Source: Amycolatopsis sp. NBC_01480
GTDB taxonomy: Bacteria > Actinomycetota > Actinomycetes > Mycobacteriales > Pseudonocardiaceae
Assembly (NCBI RefSeq): GCF_036227205.1
Contig: NZ_CP109442.1
Coordinates: 3,472,001-3,536,000, forward strand
Reading direction: 5' to 3'
Length of the DNA: 64,000 bases
Part shown: positions 22,383 through 32,180 of the stretch, piece after piece
Layout of the letters: each line of letters opens with the position of its first letter
Position numbering within the stretch: position 1 is the first letter of the stretch
The notes under the pieces: generated by a model
Seen by the model: only the letters and a program-made list of their open reading frames with translations
What the model was told of the DNA's origin: nothing
Databases searched by the model: none
Position numbers and translations under genes: made by a program

Positions 22383-24395
22383 TTATTTGATGATCGTGTA
22401 GATCGAGGCGCCCGGGTTGCGGTAGTCGAGTTTCAGGAAGTCCAGCCCGTCGAGCCCGCGCAGGCCGGGGGCGATGGGCGTGTCCTTGCGGATCGTGCCG
22501 CTGCCGATCAGGACGTGGTGCACGTCGAGCCGTTTCACGGCGTCGCGCACGCGTGGATCGCTGTCATAGTCCCGAAAATGCAGGGCCAGGTACACGGCGT
22601 CGGGGTCGACGTGGCCGCCGCCGTCGTAGTGGCCGGCGACCGGGTGGACGCCGGCGATGGCGTACATCCAGGCGGTGCCGTCCATCCGGTCGTTGAGCAC
22701 CTTCTCCTGCGCCGGGATCGCCATGGTGCCCAGCCGTTCCATGGCGGTGATCTCGTTCGCGCTGACCGGCGGCGTGACCTCGCCCTCGGGCCCGTTGTAG
22801 TAGAGGTACGAGACGGCCGTCGCGTTCGCCGTGCGGTAGAAGCCGCCGGTCAGCACGGCCATCGCGACGACCACCAGCACCGCCGTGCCCACGCCGATGC
22901 GTGCCAGCACCCGAGGTTGCGACCGCGCCCACGAGCCGCTGCCGGCCAGCCGCGCGAACCAGCGTTGCAGCTCCGCCATGCCGTGCCCGGCGAGCAGGCA
23001 CAGCGGGATCGCGGCCAGCGCCATCAGCCGGTAGCGGTCGTTCCACCACGGCCGGGACAGCGAGATCACCCACGGCAGGTAGCCGTAGCAGGTCACCAGC
23101 ACGAAAAACGCCGAGAGCCCGAGCGCCGAGAGCAGCGCCCAGCGCATCCGGCCGAGCGTGTAGAAGCTCAGCGCGCCCACCGCGAGCAGCACCGTCAGCC
23201 AGATCTGCGGACGGCTCAGCACCTGCTGGAACGTCACGAGCAGCTTCAGCGCGAGCGGGACCGACAGGTCCGAATTCCAGGCCTGGTACGGGTACGAGCC
23301 CGCCGTGAAGCTGATCGCGCCGAGGATCATCGGCGCCGCCAGCAGGCCGCTGCCGAGCATCACCGGGATCATCCGCAGCACGTCGCCGCCGAGCACCCGC
23401 CACGCCGCCCGCCCGTCCGGGACGCCGTCCACGGGCTTGCGCCGCAGCGACCGGTACCAGCGCTGGACGACCACCGGCAGCGCGAACAGCACGGCGCCGA
23501 ACAGCGCGCTCGAGTGCGCCGCGAGCAGCCCCACCGCGGCCAGCGCCACGATCAGCCCGGTGTCGATGCCCGGCCGCACCAGGAACCGTTGCAGCGCGAC
23601 CACCGCCAGCGGCGTCAGCACGATGCCCAGCGCGTACGGCAGCAGGCCGCTCGACACCGACTCGTACGCGCCCGTGGTGGCGCCCGCCGCGACCAGCGCC
23701 GTGCAGCCCGCGTACACCGCGCGCCCGCCGAGCTGGCGGATCAACGCGACCATCGCCAGCGCGAAGATGCCCGCGACCGGCATCGTGATGGCGTTGAGCG
23801 TGACCGGGACGCTGGTGCCTGAGATCTCGTACACCAGCGCGCCGACCAGGTGGTAGCCGTTGGGGTAGAAGGAGCCGTCGGGGTACCAGTTGATCTTGCC
23901 CATGCCGATCAGCGAGCCGTCGCCGGTGTCGGCGATGTAGCGGATGCCGTTCGCGTGGAAGACCGTGTCCCAGCGCTGGAACACCGCCGTCGTCCCGCCG
24001 CGCGCCGACAGCACCACGGCGATCGACAGCCCCACCGCGACGACCACGCACGCCGCCACCGCCCAATGCGCCCGCCGGGACCACGGCACCGGCGGCTCCT
24101 CCGCGCCGGGCTTCAGCCAGCCGCGGGCGATGCACAGCCGCCGCGAGCCGTACGCGAAACCGGCGAACAGCAGCGTGCAGGCGGCCGCCGTCGCCACGTT
24201 GTACGGCAGGCCGACGATGCCGAGCCACGGCCCGGCCAGCCCGGTGACCGCGTAGCTGAGCAGCGGCGCCAGCCCCGCCAGCGCCCAGCCCCGGACACCG
24301 GCGGCCCGGCCGATCAGGCCGCCCGGCACCGCCAGCACGGCCAGGTAGGTCAGTACCGCGCTGAAATAGCTCCAGAAGGTGTCCGGTGCAGGCAT
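22383..24395 (-). CDS. DUF6541-type polytopic membrane protein, probable GT-C glycosyltransferase (second copy)
   Basis: A 670-residue protein with about twelve transmembrane helices and a soluble C-terminal portion. It is paralogous to 14449-16380 along its whole length (shared GWALAGLAPLLSYA, NGIRYIADTGDGS, SRPWWND and the closing FLKLDYRN segment). The ATG at 24395 starts 12 residues before the first helix. A long upstream open frame is a shadow of the divergent glf gene. Position beside glf, PAP2 and ubiA suggests a role in arabinogalactan or another polyprenyl-phosphate-dependent wall polymer. Catalysis is not proven for the family. Confidence 0.7.
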   Translation of the reverse strand: MPAPDTFWSYFSAVLTYLAVLAVPGGLIGRAAGVRGWALAGLAPLLSYAVTGLAGPWLGIVGLPYNVATAAACTLLFAGFAYGSRRLCIARGWLKPGAEEPPVPWSRRAHWAVAACVVVAVGLSIAVVLSARGGTTAVFQRWDTVFHANGIRYIADTGDGSLIGMGKINWYPDGSFYPNGYHLVGALVYEISGTSVPVTLNAITMPVAGIFALAMVALIRQLGGRAVYAGCTALVAAGATTGAYESVSSGLLPYALGIVLTPLAVVALQRFLVRPGIDTGLIVALAAVGLLAAHSSALFGAVLFALPVVVQRWYRSLRRKPVDGVPDGRAAWRVLGGDVLRMIPVMLGSGLLAAPMILGAISFTAGSYPYQAWNSDLSVPLALKLLVTFQQVLSRPQIWLTVLLAVGALSFYTLGRMRWALLSALGLSAFFVLVTCYGYLPWVISLSRPWWNDRYRLMALAAIPLCLLAGHGMAELQRWFARLAGSGSWARSQPRVLARIGVGTAVLVVVAMAVLTGGFYRTANATAVSYLYYNGPEGEVTPPVSANEITAMERLGTMAIPAQEKVLNDRMDGTAWMYAIAGVHPVAGHYDGGGHVDPDAVYLALHFRDYDSDPRVRDAVKRLDVHHVLIGSGTIRKDTPIAPGLRGLDGLDFLKLDYRNPGASIYTIIK

Positions 24396-24437
24396 GCTTC
24401 CCAGGTCTGTCGGAGGTGAACTGCCGGTGAAGGCTGA

Positions 24438-26258
<1,821 letters not shown>

Positions 26259-26262
<4 letters not shown>

Positions 26263-27299
26263 GCGAAACGACCGACGAGCGGACCCCGGACTCAGGGGAG
26301 CCCGAGTCCGTGGCCACCACCCCGGCCGAAACTGCTGCCGACGCTTCGGCCAAGGCCGAGGACACCTCAGCCACGGCCCCGGCCGACGCCGTTGCCGAGC
26401 CCGCCGCGCCGAAGAAGGGCTCGATGGGCCTGGTCGGCGGCGTCATCAAAACGGCCCGGCCGCGGCAGTGGGTGAAGAACGTCCTGGTGTTCGCGGCGCC
26501 GTTCTTCGCCTTCTCGAAGGCGACCAACCGCACCGAGCTGGTCATCGACGCGCTGATCGCGTTCGTGGCCTTCTCGCTCACGGCCTCGTCGGTCTACCTC
26601 ATCAACGACGCCATCGACGTCGAGGCCGACCGCGCCCACCCGACCAAGCGCAACCGGCCGATCGCGGCCGGCATCGTGCCGGTGCCGGTGGCCTACGGCG
26701 CGGCGGTGGTGTTCTTCCTGGCCGGCCTGGCGGTGTCGTTCGCGGCGAGCTGGCAGCTGGCCGTGGTGCTGGCGGTGTACGAGGCCGTGCAGCTCGCGTA
26801 CTGCTTCGGGCTCAAGCACCAGCCGGTGGTGGACCTGGCGATCGTCGGCTCGGGCTTCCTGATGCGCTCGATCGCCGGCGGTGTGGCCGGCGGCATCGCG
26901 ATGTCGCAGTGGTTCCTGCTGGTCACCGCGTTCGGCTCGCTGTTCATGGTGTCGGGCAAGCGGTACGCGGAGATCATGCTGTTCGAGCGGACGGGCGCGA
27001 AGATCCGCTCGTCGCTGAAGAAGTACTCGGCGAGCTACCTGCGCTTCGTGTGGGCCACGTCCGCGGCGATCCTGATCATGTCGTACTGCCTCTGGGCGTT
27101 CGAAATCCGCCAGGTCGAGCACGACTCGGTGTGGGCCGTGGTCTCGATGGTCCCGTTCGTGGTCGCCGTGCTCCGCTACGCCGTCGACGTCGACGGCGGC
27201 AAGGCCGGCGAGCCGGAGGAGATCGCCCTGAACGACCGGGTCCTGCAGGTGCTCGGCGCGTCCTGGGTCGTGACCCTGTTCCTGTCGTTCTACCTGTGA
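26259..27299 (+). CDS. ubiA: Decaprenyl-phosphate phosphoribosyltransferase (UbiA family, Rv3806c-like)
   Basis: A 346-residue UbiA-superfamily membrane transferase. After an Ala/Glu/Thr-rich N-terminal extension of about 60 residues come 'ARPRQWVKNVLVFAAPFF', the first aspartate-rich motif 'NDAIDVEADRAHPTKRNRP' (residues about 122-140), and eight or nine helices. Mycobacterial Rv3806c transfers phosphoribose from PRPP to decaprenyl phosphate, the first step to decaprenylphosphoryl-arabinose. The ATG overlaps the PAP2 stop (ATGA). The window also contains the next enzymes (PAP2, DprE1, DprE2). The acidic extension is longer than I would expect for the mycobacterial protein. Confidence 0.92.
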
Positions 27300-27418
27300 A
27301 AAGCGCGCGGATTTAAACAGCTGGCCTTCAGGCGCAGCACAGATTCGGCGGTCATCCTCGGAGGTGGGGGCGGGCAGTACGCCCGTTCCCATCTCAGTTC
27401 TTCAAGAGGAGCCCGAAG

Positions 27419-28225
27419 ATGACCGACCAGGACCCCCACCCCGCCGCCCCCACCCCCGACGACGGCCGCCCGGCCCCTGGTGACCAGCCGACCACCCCGA
27501 ACCCGGTGGAGCCGGGTGCTGAGACTGCTGAGCTGGGTGCGGGTGGGTCGCCCGCTGCTGGTGGTGGTGCTGGTGCTGGTGTTGGGCAGCCGGGTGCCGG
27601 TGAGCAACCGGGTGTCGGGCCGAACGCGGGTGAACAGCCGCAGGTCACGGCCCAGAATCAGCAGCAAGGCGCGGTACCTCCGCAGCCCGTTCCCGGTGCG
27701 GTTCCTCCGCAGGGCCAGGCCGTTCCAGATGCGGCGCCGCCCCAGGGTGGGGCTGGCGCGGTGCCTCCTCAGGGTGCAGTGCCAGGCGCAGCGGGTGCGG
27801 TTCCTCCGCAGGGCCAGGCCGTCCCGGGTGCGGTGCCGCCGCAAGGTCAGCAGCCGGGAGCCGTGCCGTGGGGTGCGGCGCAACCGGTGGGTCCCCGTCA
27901 GCCGGGTGGTTTCCGCAGGTTCGTCAGCCACCGGGCGACGCAACTGGTCGCGGTGGGCATCCTCGGTTTGGTGATCGGCGGTGGCGTCGTCGGCGGCGTC
28001 ATGGCCGCCACGGGCCACGACACGAGGCCCGGCATGTCCCGCCTCCGCGACGGCGGCTCCGGCGGCTACCACCAATTCCGCGGCGGCCAGGGCTTCGGCA
28101 GCCAAGCCCCGAACGGCCAAGGCTTCGGCAGCCAGGGCCAAAACGGCCAGAACACCCCCAACAGCCAGAACGGCACCACCGGCTTCGGCACCACTGGCAC
28201 CGACGGCACCGGCGACGGCATCTGA
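27419..28225 (+). CDS. Low-complexity Pro/Gly/Gln-rich protein with one membrane helix
   Basis: A 268-residue protein: about 165 residues rich in Pro, Gly, Gln and Ala with repeats of the type A-V-P-P-Q-G-Q, a short basic stretch 'RQPGGFRRFVSHRA', one transmembrane helix (about residues 178-200), then an extracytoplasmic tail of Gly/Asn/Gln repeats (FGSQ-x-x-NGQ) ending in Thr/Gly-rich sequence. ATG 27419 has AAGAGGAG upstream. The pattern resembles actinobacterial membrane-anchored proteins with disordered cytosolic arms. I recognise no family. Alternative frames are also open because of the repeats; this frame has the expected third-position GC and a good ribosome site. Confidence 0.65.
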   Translation: MTDQDPHPAAPTPDDGRPAPGDQPTTPNPVEPGAETAELGAGGSPAAGGGAGAGVGQPGAGEQPGVGPNAGEQPQVTAQNQQQGAVPPQPVPGAVPPQGQAVPDAAPPQGGAGAVPPQGAVPGAAGAVPPQGQAVPGAVPPQGQQPGAVPWGAAQPVGPRQPGGFRRFVSHRATQLVAVGILGLVIGGGVVGGVMAATGHDTRPGMSRLRDGGSGGYHQFRGGQGFGSQAPNGQGFGSQGQNGQNTPNSQNGTTGFGTTGTDGTGDGI

Positions 28226-28504
28226 CCGCCCCCGACAACAGCTCCGGCCCTGCCGCCGGTTCCGGCACCGATGGCAGTTGCGGCGCTTGGCGACAGTTCC
28301 GGAAGCGCCGACGACACCTGAGCGGCACAGGTTTCCTGCGCGACCGGGAATCCGGGCTGGCGTCGGCGAGTCCGGTTCGCTGCGTTCAATTGCCGAGCAA
28401 ACCGGCGGCATCGCTTTCCTCGGCAATGCCGAAGCCCGTGCGCGGTGGCGGCCTCAGAACCGTTGCGGCGCAAGGGTTTGCGACGAGCGGAGGCGGCGCG
28501 CCCG
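28226..28504. other. 279-bp gap between convergent genes
   Basis: No palindromic element of the three local families, no RNA gene and no convincing ORF is seen between the low-complexity protein and the EspG-like gene. Confidence 0.4.
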
Positions 28505-29245
28505 TCAGAGCAAGCCGGTGTGGGTGTCGTTCAGGGTTTTGATCATGGTGCGGGGGGTGCCGGACGTCAGGGTGATGCGGTCGTCCTCGGTGAGGTAGGT
28601 CAGGATGCGGCCTTCGTTCGTCAGGTCTAGGGCGGTGATGGGGAGGCTGCGGGAACGCCGTCCGGACTCGTCGCGGCGGGCGGTGTACAGCTGGTGGACC
28701 GCGTCCTGCGGACGGGACATGATCTCGGCCAGGTAGTCGCGGTCGTTTGACGGCTCGGCGAGGGCGAGCGGGTCCGGAGGCTCGTCGTCGGGGGTGCGGG
28801 GGACGGTGACCGTCCGGATCGACGCGCCCGCGACCGTCGGCAGCGTGTCGTACAGGCTGGTTGCCGGCCACTTCACGCGCACCGGCCGCACCTCGACCGT
28901 CTCGTCGCGGGACAGCAGGCAGACGCCCTCGTCATCACGGAGCGCGATCAGCGACGCGCGCTGGGCCCCGTCGCGCAGGCCGGACCAGGCGTAGAACTCG
29001 CGGTCCGGGGCGCTGATCACCCGGAGCGTCGCGCGCCACAACGGATTGAGCCGGTCGTGCCGGGCCAGGCCGTGCTCGGCGAGCAGCGCGATCGTCTCCT
29101 CGTGCAGCTTGCGGCGGACGTCATCGCTCATCCAGTGGTGCAGATCCGTGCCGAGGACCGGATGTGGATCACCCAGGTCGAGCATCGCCCACGCCGTGGT
29201 GAACGCCAGCTTCGGCAGCACGACCGCGCGGTCGAGCACGGTCAC
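28505..29245 (-). CDS. EspG-family T7SS-associated protein (first copy)
   Basis: A 246-residue protein resembling ESX secretion-associated EspG chaperones: an N-terminal 'VVLPKLAFTTAWAMLDLGDPHPVLG', a central acidic/basic alternation 'LSRDETVEVRPVRV', and a C-terminal beta-strand 'RILTYLTEDDRITLTSGTPRTMIKTLN'. EspG proteins bind PE/PPE substrates in the cytosol. It is last in a four-gene operon (31603 to 28505) in which every junction overlaps by one to four bases. GTG start overlapping the stop of the WXG/PPE-like gene. No ESX core components (EccB, EccC, EccD, MycP) are in the window, so this is an orphan substrate/chaperone set. Confidence 0.75.
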   Translation of the reverse strand: MTVLDRAVVLPKLAFTTAWAMLDLGDPHPVLGTDLHHWMSDDVRRKLHEETIALLAEHGLARHDRLNPLWRATLRVISAPDREFYAWSGLRDGAQRASLIALRDDEGVCLLSRDETVEVRPVRVKWPATSLYDTLPTVAGASIRTVTVPRTPDDEPPDPLALAEPSNDRDYLAEIMSRPQDAVHQLYTARRDESGRRSRSLPITALDLTNEGRILTYLTEDDRITLTSGTPRTMIKTLNDTHTGLL

Positions 29246-30570
29246 CCGCCGATGGTCGGCGGCACGACCGGCAGCCCCGTCACGGGATCGACGGTCCGGC
29301 CTTCCTCGCCGAAGAGGGTGTCGGTGTCGAGCACGAACTTGCGCTGGTGCTCCTCGTCTTCCTCTTTTTTGCCACGACCGCCCGGCGCCATCCCGCCGGC
29401 CGCGCCGCTGCCCCGCGCGGCGGCCGTCCGCTCCGCCTCGGTGAACGCGCCCCCGGAACGGCCCGGTCCAAGCGCCCCGCCGGTCTGCTTTCCCGGCGCG
29501 CCACCGCGTCCCTCGCCGCCCGCGCCGTTGCCCAGACGCCCGACGCCGCCCGCACCCTCACCGACGGGGTTGCCCAACCGGCCGCCGGCGTACGGACCGC
29601 TGCCGTACGGGCCGACGACGTCACCCGCGCTGTTCCCGAGGCCGCCCAACCCGCCCGGACCGCCGAAGCCGCTCCCGGGATTGGCGCCGACGTTCCCCGC
29701 CCCACTCGCCCCGGGCAACGGCAGCGAACTCCACGGCGGCGGAGTGGCGCCCGCCGTGGTGGTTCCGTCTTCACCAGCACCAGCACCAGCACCAGCACCA
29801 GCACCAGCACCAGCACCAGCACCAGCACCAGCACCAGCACCAGCACCAGCACCAGCACCAGCACCAGCACCAGCACCAGCACCAGCACCAGGCGCGAGGG
29901 GACCGTTCGTGCCGCCCGCAGGACCGTTGTGCGGCTGAGCCCCAGCGCCCACGGACGCGGGACCGTGCGGACTCCCCGACGGTCGCCCAGCAGGCCCGCC
30001 GGCGTCCGGGGTGGGTGCCAGGGTGACGTCGCCGCCGTCGTAGGTGCCGATCTGGCCGTAGTCGTACTGGAGGCGGCTGGTGTTGGCCTGGGTCTGGCCG
30101 ACGTAGCCGTTGTAGATGTCGAGGTTGCGCTTCGCGGTGTCGTTGTACGCCGTGACCGAGGACTCCATGTCCTGGTCCCACCAGGCCGCGCTATGCCCGG
30201 GCGCGAGATTCGGCCGTGACGGCATGGGGGTGAGCTGGTTTTTCATGCCCTCGTACAGCGAGGCGGCGTTGCCGATCTCGTTGCCGTTGTGCACAAACGT
30301 CTGGTTGGCCGCGATCGCCGACGTCCGGATCCGCTGGATCCGCGCGGCCGCCCCGTCCGCGCCCGCCCCGGTCCACGCGGACTCGAGCCGGCCGAGGATC
30401 TGCGTGAGGTCCTGCCCCACGGCGTCCTGGTCCGCGGCGATCTTGTTCGCCGTCCCGACGCCCTCGTGCCAGCTCCCCGAATTCCCGGCCAGCACGGCGC
30501 TCACGACATCCGGCACGGGCACGAGCTGCTGCCCCTGCTTGAGCACCGCGTCGATCTGCTCGAAGCTCAC
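29242..30570 (-). CDS. WXG/PPE-like type VII secretion substrate with Gly-Ala repeat
   Basis: A 442-residue protein. The first 170 residues are helical with a W-x-G turn (Trp66 in 'ESAWTGAGADGAAARI'), the fold of WXG100/PPE-type substrates. The rest is Gly/Pro/Ala-rich and includes 20 uninterrupted Gly-Ala pairs encoded by a hexanucleotide tandem repeat (29772-29891). The C terminus ends '...DTLFGEEG' and 'PPTIGG', which closely matches the end of the unlinked WXG protein at 41904-43166 (DDLFGSG...PPVIGE). GTG start coupled to the DUF3558 gene. The neighbouring EspG-like protein is the expected chaperone. Confidence 0.75.
   Translation of the reverse strand: MSFEQIDAVLKQGQQLVPVPDVVSAVLAGNSGSWHEGVGTANKIAADQDAVGQDLTQILGRLESAWTGAGADGAAARIQRIRTSAIAANQTFVHNGNEIGNAASLYEGMKNQLTPMPSRPNLAPGHSAAWWDQDMESSVTAYNDTAKRNLDIYNGYVGQTQANTSRLQYDYGQIGTYDGGDVTLAPTPDAGGPAGRPSGSPHGPASVGAGAQPHNGPAGGTNGPLAPGAGAGAGAGAGAGAGAGAGAGAGAGAGAGAGAGAGAGAGEDGTTTAGATPPPWSSLPLPGASGAGNVGANPGSGFGGPGGLGGLGNSAGDVVGPYGSGPYAGGRLGNPVGEGAGGVGRLGNGAGGEGRGGAPGKQTGGALGPGRSGGAFTEAERTAAARGSGAAGGMAPGGRGKKEEDEEHQRKFVLDTDTLFGEEGRTVDPVTGLPVVPPTIGG
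29772..29891. repeat. Hexanucleotide tandem repeat (CACCAG)20
   Basis: Twenty perfect consecutive copies of CACCAG (120 bp) lie within the T7SS substrate gene, read on the minus strand as Gly-Ala (GGT GCT). Because the unit is six bases, gain or loss of copies changes protein length without shifting frame. The repeat keeps all six frames open, which explains the spurious Ser-Thr, Leu-Val and Trp-Cys ORFs over it. Confidence 0.95.
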
Positions 30571-31202
30571 GAGCCGGCCTTCTGCTTCAACGTCGTGACC
30601 ACATCATTGGCGGTCTCGGGGGCGATTGCGCAGGCATCCACCTTGCCTGCCTTCTGATCGCTGAGATTGGCGTGCACGTCGATCGACAGAGTGTCGGTGA
30701 TGCCGACGCTCACTGCGCAGTAGCTCGGGTTCGGCTTGCCGTCGTCGGAGTAGGCCACGGCCGGGAAGCCCTGGATAGGTGGAAGTTCCTTCCAGACAGC
30801 CATCTGTGGCCGGGTGTTGGCGTAGTTGCCGCTGAGCCCGGTCTTGGGTTCGGTCACGTAGAACACGCCGATCTGGCCGCCGGTCTGCGAATTCGCCCAG
30901 TTGCACTCGGCGCCGATGCCGGGCAGGTGATCGGGTTTGCCCGCCACTGTGACGCCGATATTGACCTTGACCTGGTCTGGGGTGAGCGCGTCGCAGGCGC
31001 TGCCCGAGAGAACCGTGCTGGGCAACGGCGAGGCGACCTTGGGCGCACCTGCGTAGGGAGGTGTTTGGCTCGCCGGCGCTGCGGAGCTTGAGGGAGGTTG
31101 TGATGCCGGAGAAGGAGTTCCGGGCGTGTTCGGGCCCGAGCAACCTGCGGCCACGAAGGCCGCCGAGACGATGACAGTCATGGTGACAGTTCGCCGGCCC
31201 AT
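30567..31202 (-). CDS. DUF3558 lipoprotein
   Basis: A 211-residue predicted lipoprotein. The signal peptide is followed by the lipobox Ala-Ala-Gly-Cys (Cys at about residue 21), then a Pro/Ser/Ala-rich linker. The folded domain has four cysteines, including 'GSACDALTPDQV' and 'GAECNWANSQTGGQIGVFY', matching DUF3558 proteins common in Pseudonocardiaceae, often beside T7SS genes. It overlaps the upstream gene by one base (TGATG) and the downstream gene by four. Function unknown; attachment to the outer face of the membrane is expected. Confidence 0.82.
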   Translation of the reverse strand: MGRRTVTMTVIVSAAFVAAGCSGPNTPGTPSPASQPPSSSAAPASQTPPYAGAPKVASPLPSTVLSGSACDALTPDQVKVNIGVTVAGKPDHLPGIGAECNWANSQTGGQIGVFYVTEPKTGLSGNYANTRPQMAVWKELPPIQGFPAVAYSDDGKPNPSYCAVSVGITDTLSIDVHANLSDQKAGKVDACAIAPETANDVVTTLKQKAGS

Positions 31203-31603
31203 CAGTATCTCCCCGCGGCTTTCTGGTCGACTTCGCTCACTGCGCCGGCTTGCGATTCATCGCTCGCTTCGGTCATGCCCAGGGCGGTTTTCAGTCGGCT
31301 GATCAATTCTGTCACATAGTGCAGCTGAAGATCGATGTGACCGCCACCGTAGGAGAGGGCTGCGGGTTGCCCAGTGGCATTGACCGTAAGCGCTTGTTGG
31401 TAGGTCATTGTGCCGGGATCGCGCGACGGTGGCGTGATGGCGCAGAGTGTCACGGCTTCGTTGTGCATGGCTGCCAAGCGTTCCCGCACGTTCTGCAGCC
31501 GCTCGACCAGCTGAGTCGCCTCGTCGCGTTGTAAGGCGAAGCCGCCTGAAGGAGGGGCGCCCGAGTCCATGACCGTGAACGCGATGGAGTCCCAAAGGCC
31601 CAT
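31202..31603 (-). CDS. Small helical protein heading the T7SS-associated operon
   Basis: A 133-residue, mostly helical protein without signal peptide: a flexible N terminus, helix 'RDEATQLVERLQNVRERLAAM', a 30-residue loop with Pro/Thr, then helix 'LHYVTELISRLKTALGM'. This helical-hairpin layout resembles PE/WXG-like partners, although neither a W-x-G nor a clear Pro-Glu motif is present. It is the first gene of the coupled four-gene operon with DUF3558, WXG/PPE-like and EspG-like proteins, so it may be the secreted partner of the WXG/PPE-like product. No named family recognised. Confidence 0.65.
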   Translation of the reverse strand: MGLWDSIAFTVMDSGAPPSGGFALQRDEATQLVERLQNVRERLAAMHNEAVTLCAITPPSRDPGTMTYQQALTVNATGQPAALSYGGGHIDLQLHYVTELISRLKTALGMTEASDESQAGAVSEVDQKAAGRY

Positions 31604-31784
31604 TTAACCCGTTCTCCCCTTGGCGTTCACAACGGCCGACAGTTAGCACGGTAGCTGATCAGTCACGCTCCGCGGGACCATTCGCGGGAAATGCCCGAAA
31701 CTAGATACAAAGGCTATAGACACAAATAACCTAGACATTCATTCTCTGGCGTTGAATGACCTGGACACCTTTAATCAATCCACC
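31604..31784. promoter_or_regulatory. AT-richer divergent control region of the XRE regulator and the T7SS-associated operon
   Basis: About 180 bp, with the stretch 31690-31750 much richer in A and T than the rest of the window. TAGATACAAAGGCTATAG contains several TANNNT-like -10 candidates. It separates an XRE regulator gene from the operon transcribed the other way, so the regulator may control both. I could not identify an inverted repeat operator with confidence. Confidence 0.45.
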
Positions 31785-32039
31785 ATGGCGAAAGATCCCC
31801 TTTCCGAGGCGACGCGGCTGCTCGGCGTGCGCGTGCGGTCGCGGCGGCAGGAGCTGGGGGTCAGCCAGGAGAAGCTCGCGGACGCGGCCGGGGTGCACTG
31901 GACGTTCGTCAGCCAGGTGGAGCGCGGGCTGCGGAACGTGAACCTGCACAACCTGCTCAAGTTCGCCGCCGGGCTCGACATCGATGCCGGTGAACTGGTC
32001 ACCGGGTTGAAGGCGCCGGTCTCGGAGGCGGCCGAGTAG
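31785..32039 (+). CDS. XRE-family helix-turn-helix regulator
   Basis: An 84-residue protein that is almost entirely a lambda-repressor-like DNA-binding domain: 'RVRSRRQELGVSQEKLADAAG' then 'WTFVSQVERGLRNVNLHNLLK' covers helices 1-4, with the recognition helix around 'HWTFVSQVERG'. ATG 31785 is preferred over the upstream in-frame TTG at 31752. It is divergent from the T7SS-associated operon and followed by a strong hairpin. Base composition upstream differs from its neighbours, which may signal local acquisition. Target genes unknown; the adjacent operon is the obvious guess. Confidence 0.85.
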   Translation: MAKDPLSEATRLLGVRVRSRRQELGVSQEKLADAAGVHWTFVSQVERGLRNVNLHNLLKFAAGLDIDAGELVTGLKAPVSEAAE

Positions 32040-32047
32040 GTCTCGAT

Positions 32048-32100
32048 GCAGCGGATGACGCCTTCCCTGCACTCAGCGAGGCGAAAGCGTCATCCGCTGC
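32048..32100 (+). terminator. Strong hairpin after the XRE gene
   Basis: GCAGCGGATGACGC (32048-32061) and GCGTCATCCGCTGC (32087-32100) are exact 14-base complements around a 25-base loop, starting nine bases after the stop codon. It is unrelated to the three repeat families seen elsewhere. Confidence 0.75.
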
Positions 32101-32180
32101 GTGCCGGCCCGTGGCCGGAGAGGCCGCCGCAAGGGGGTTAGGTCACGGGAAGATCACGAACGTTGTGTACGGTGTCCGTG

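Noticed and set aside
29347..30219. Plus-strand Ser-Thr-repeat ORF and Leu-Val/Trp-Cys repeat ORFs
   Set aside because: Artefacts of the CACCAG hexanucleotide array, which is open in all frames. The minus-strand Gly-Ala frame is coupled to neighbouring genes and has a WXG domain.
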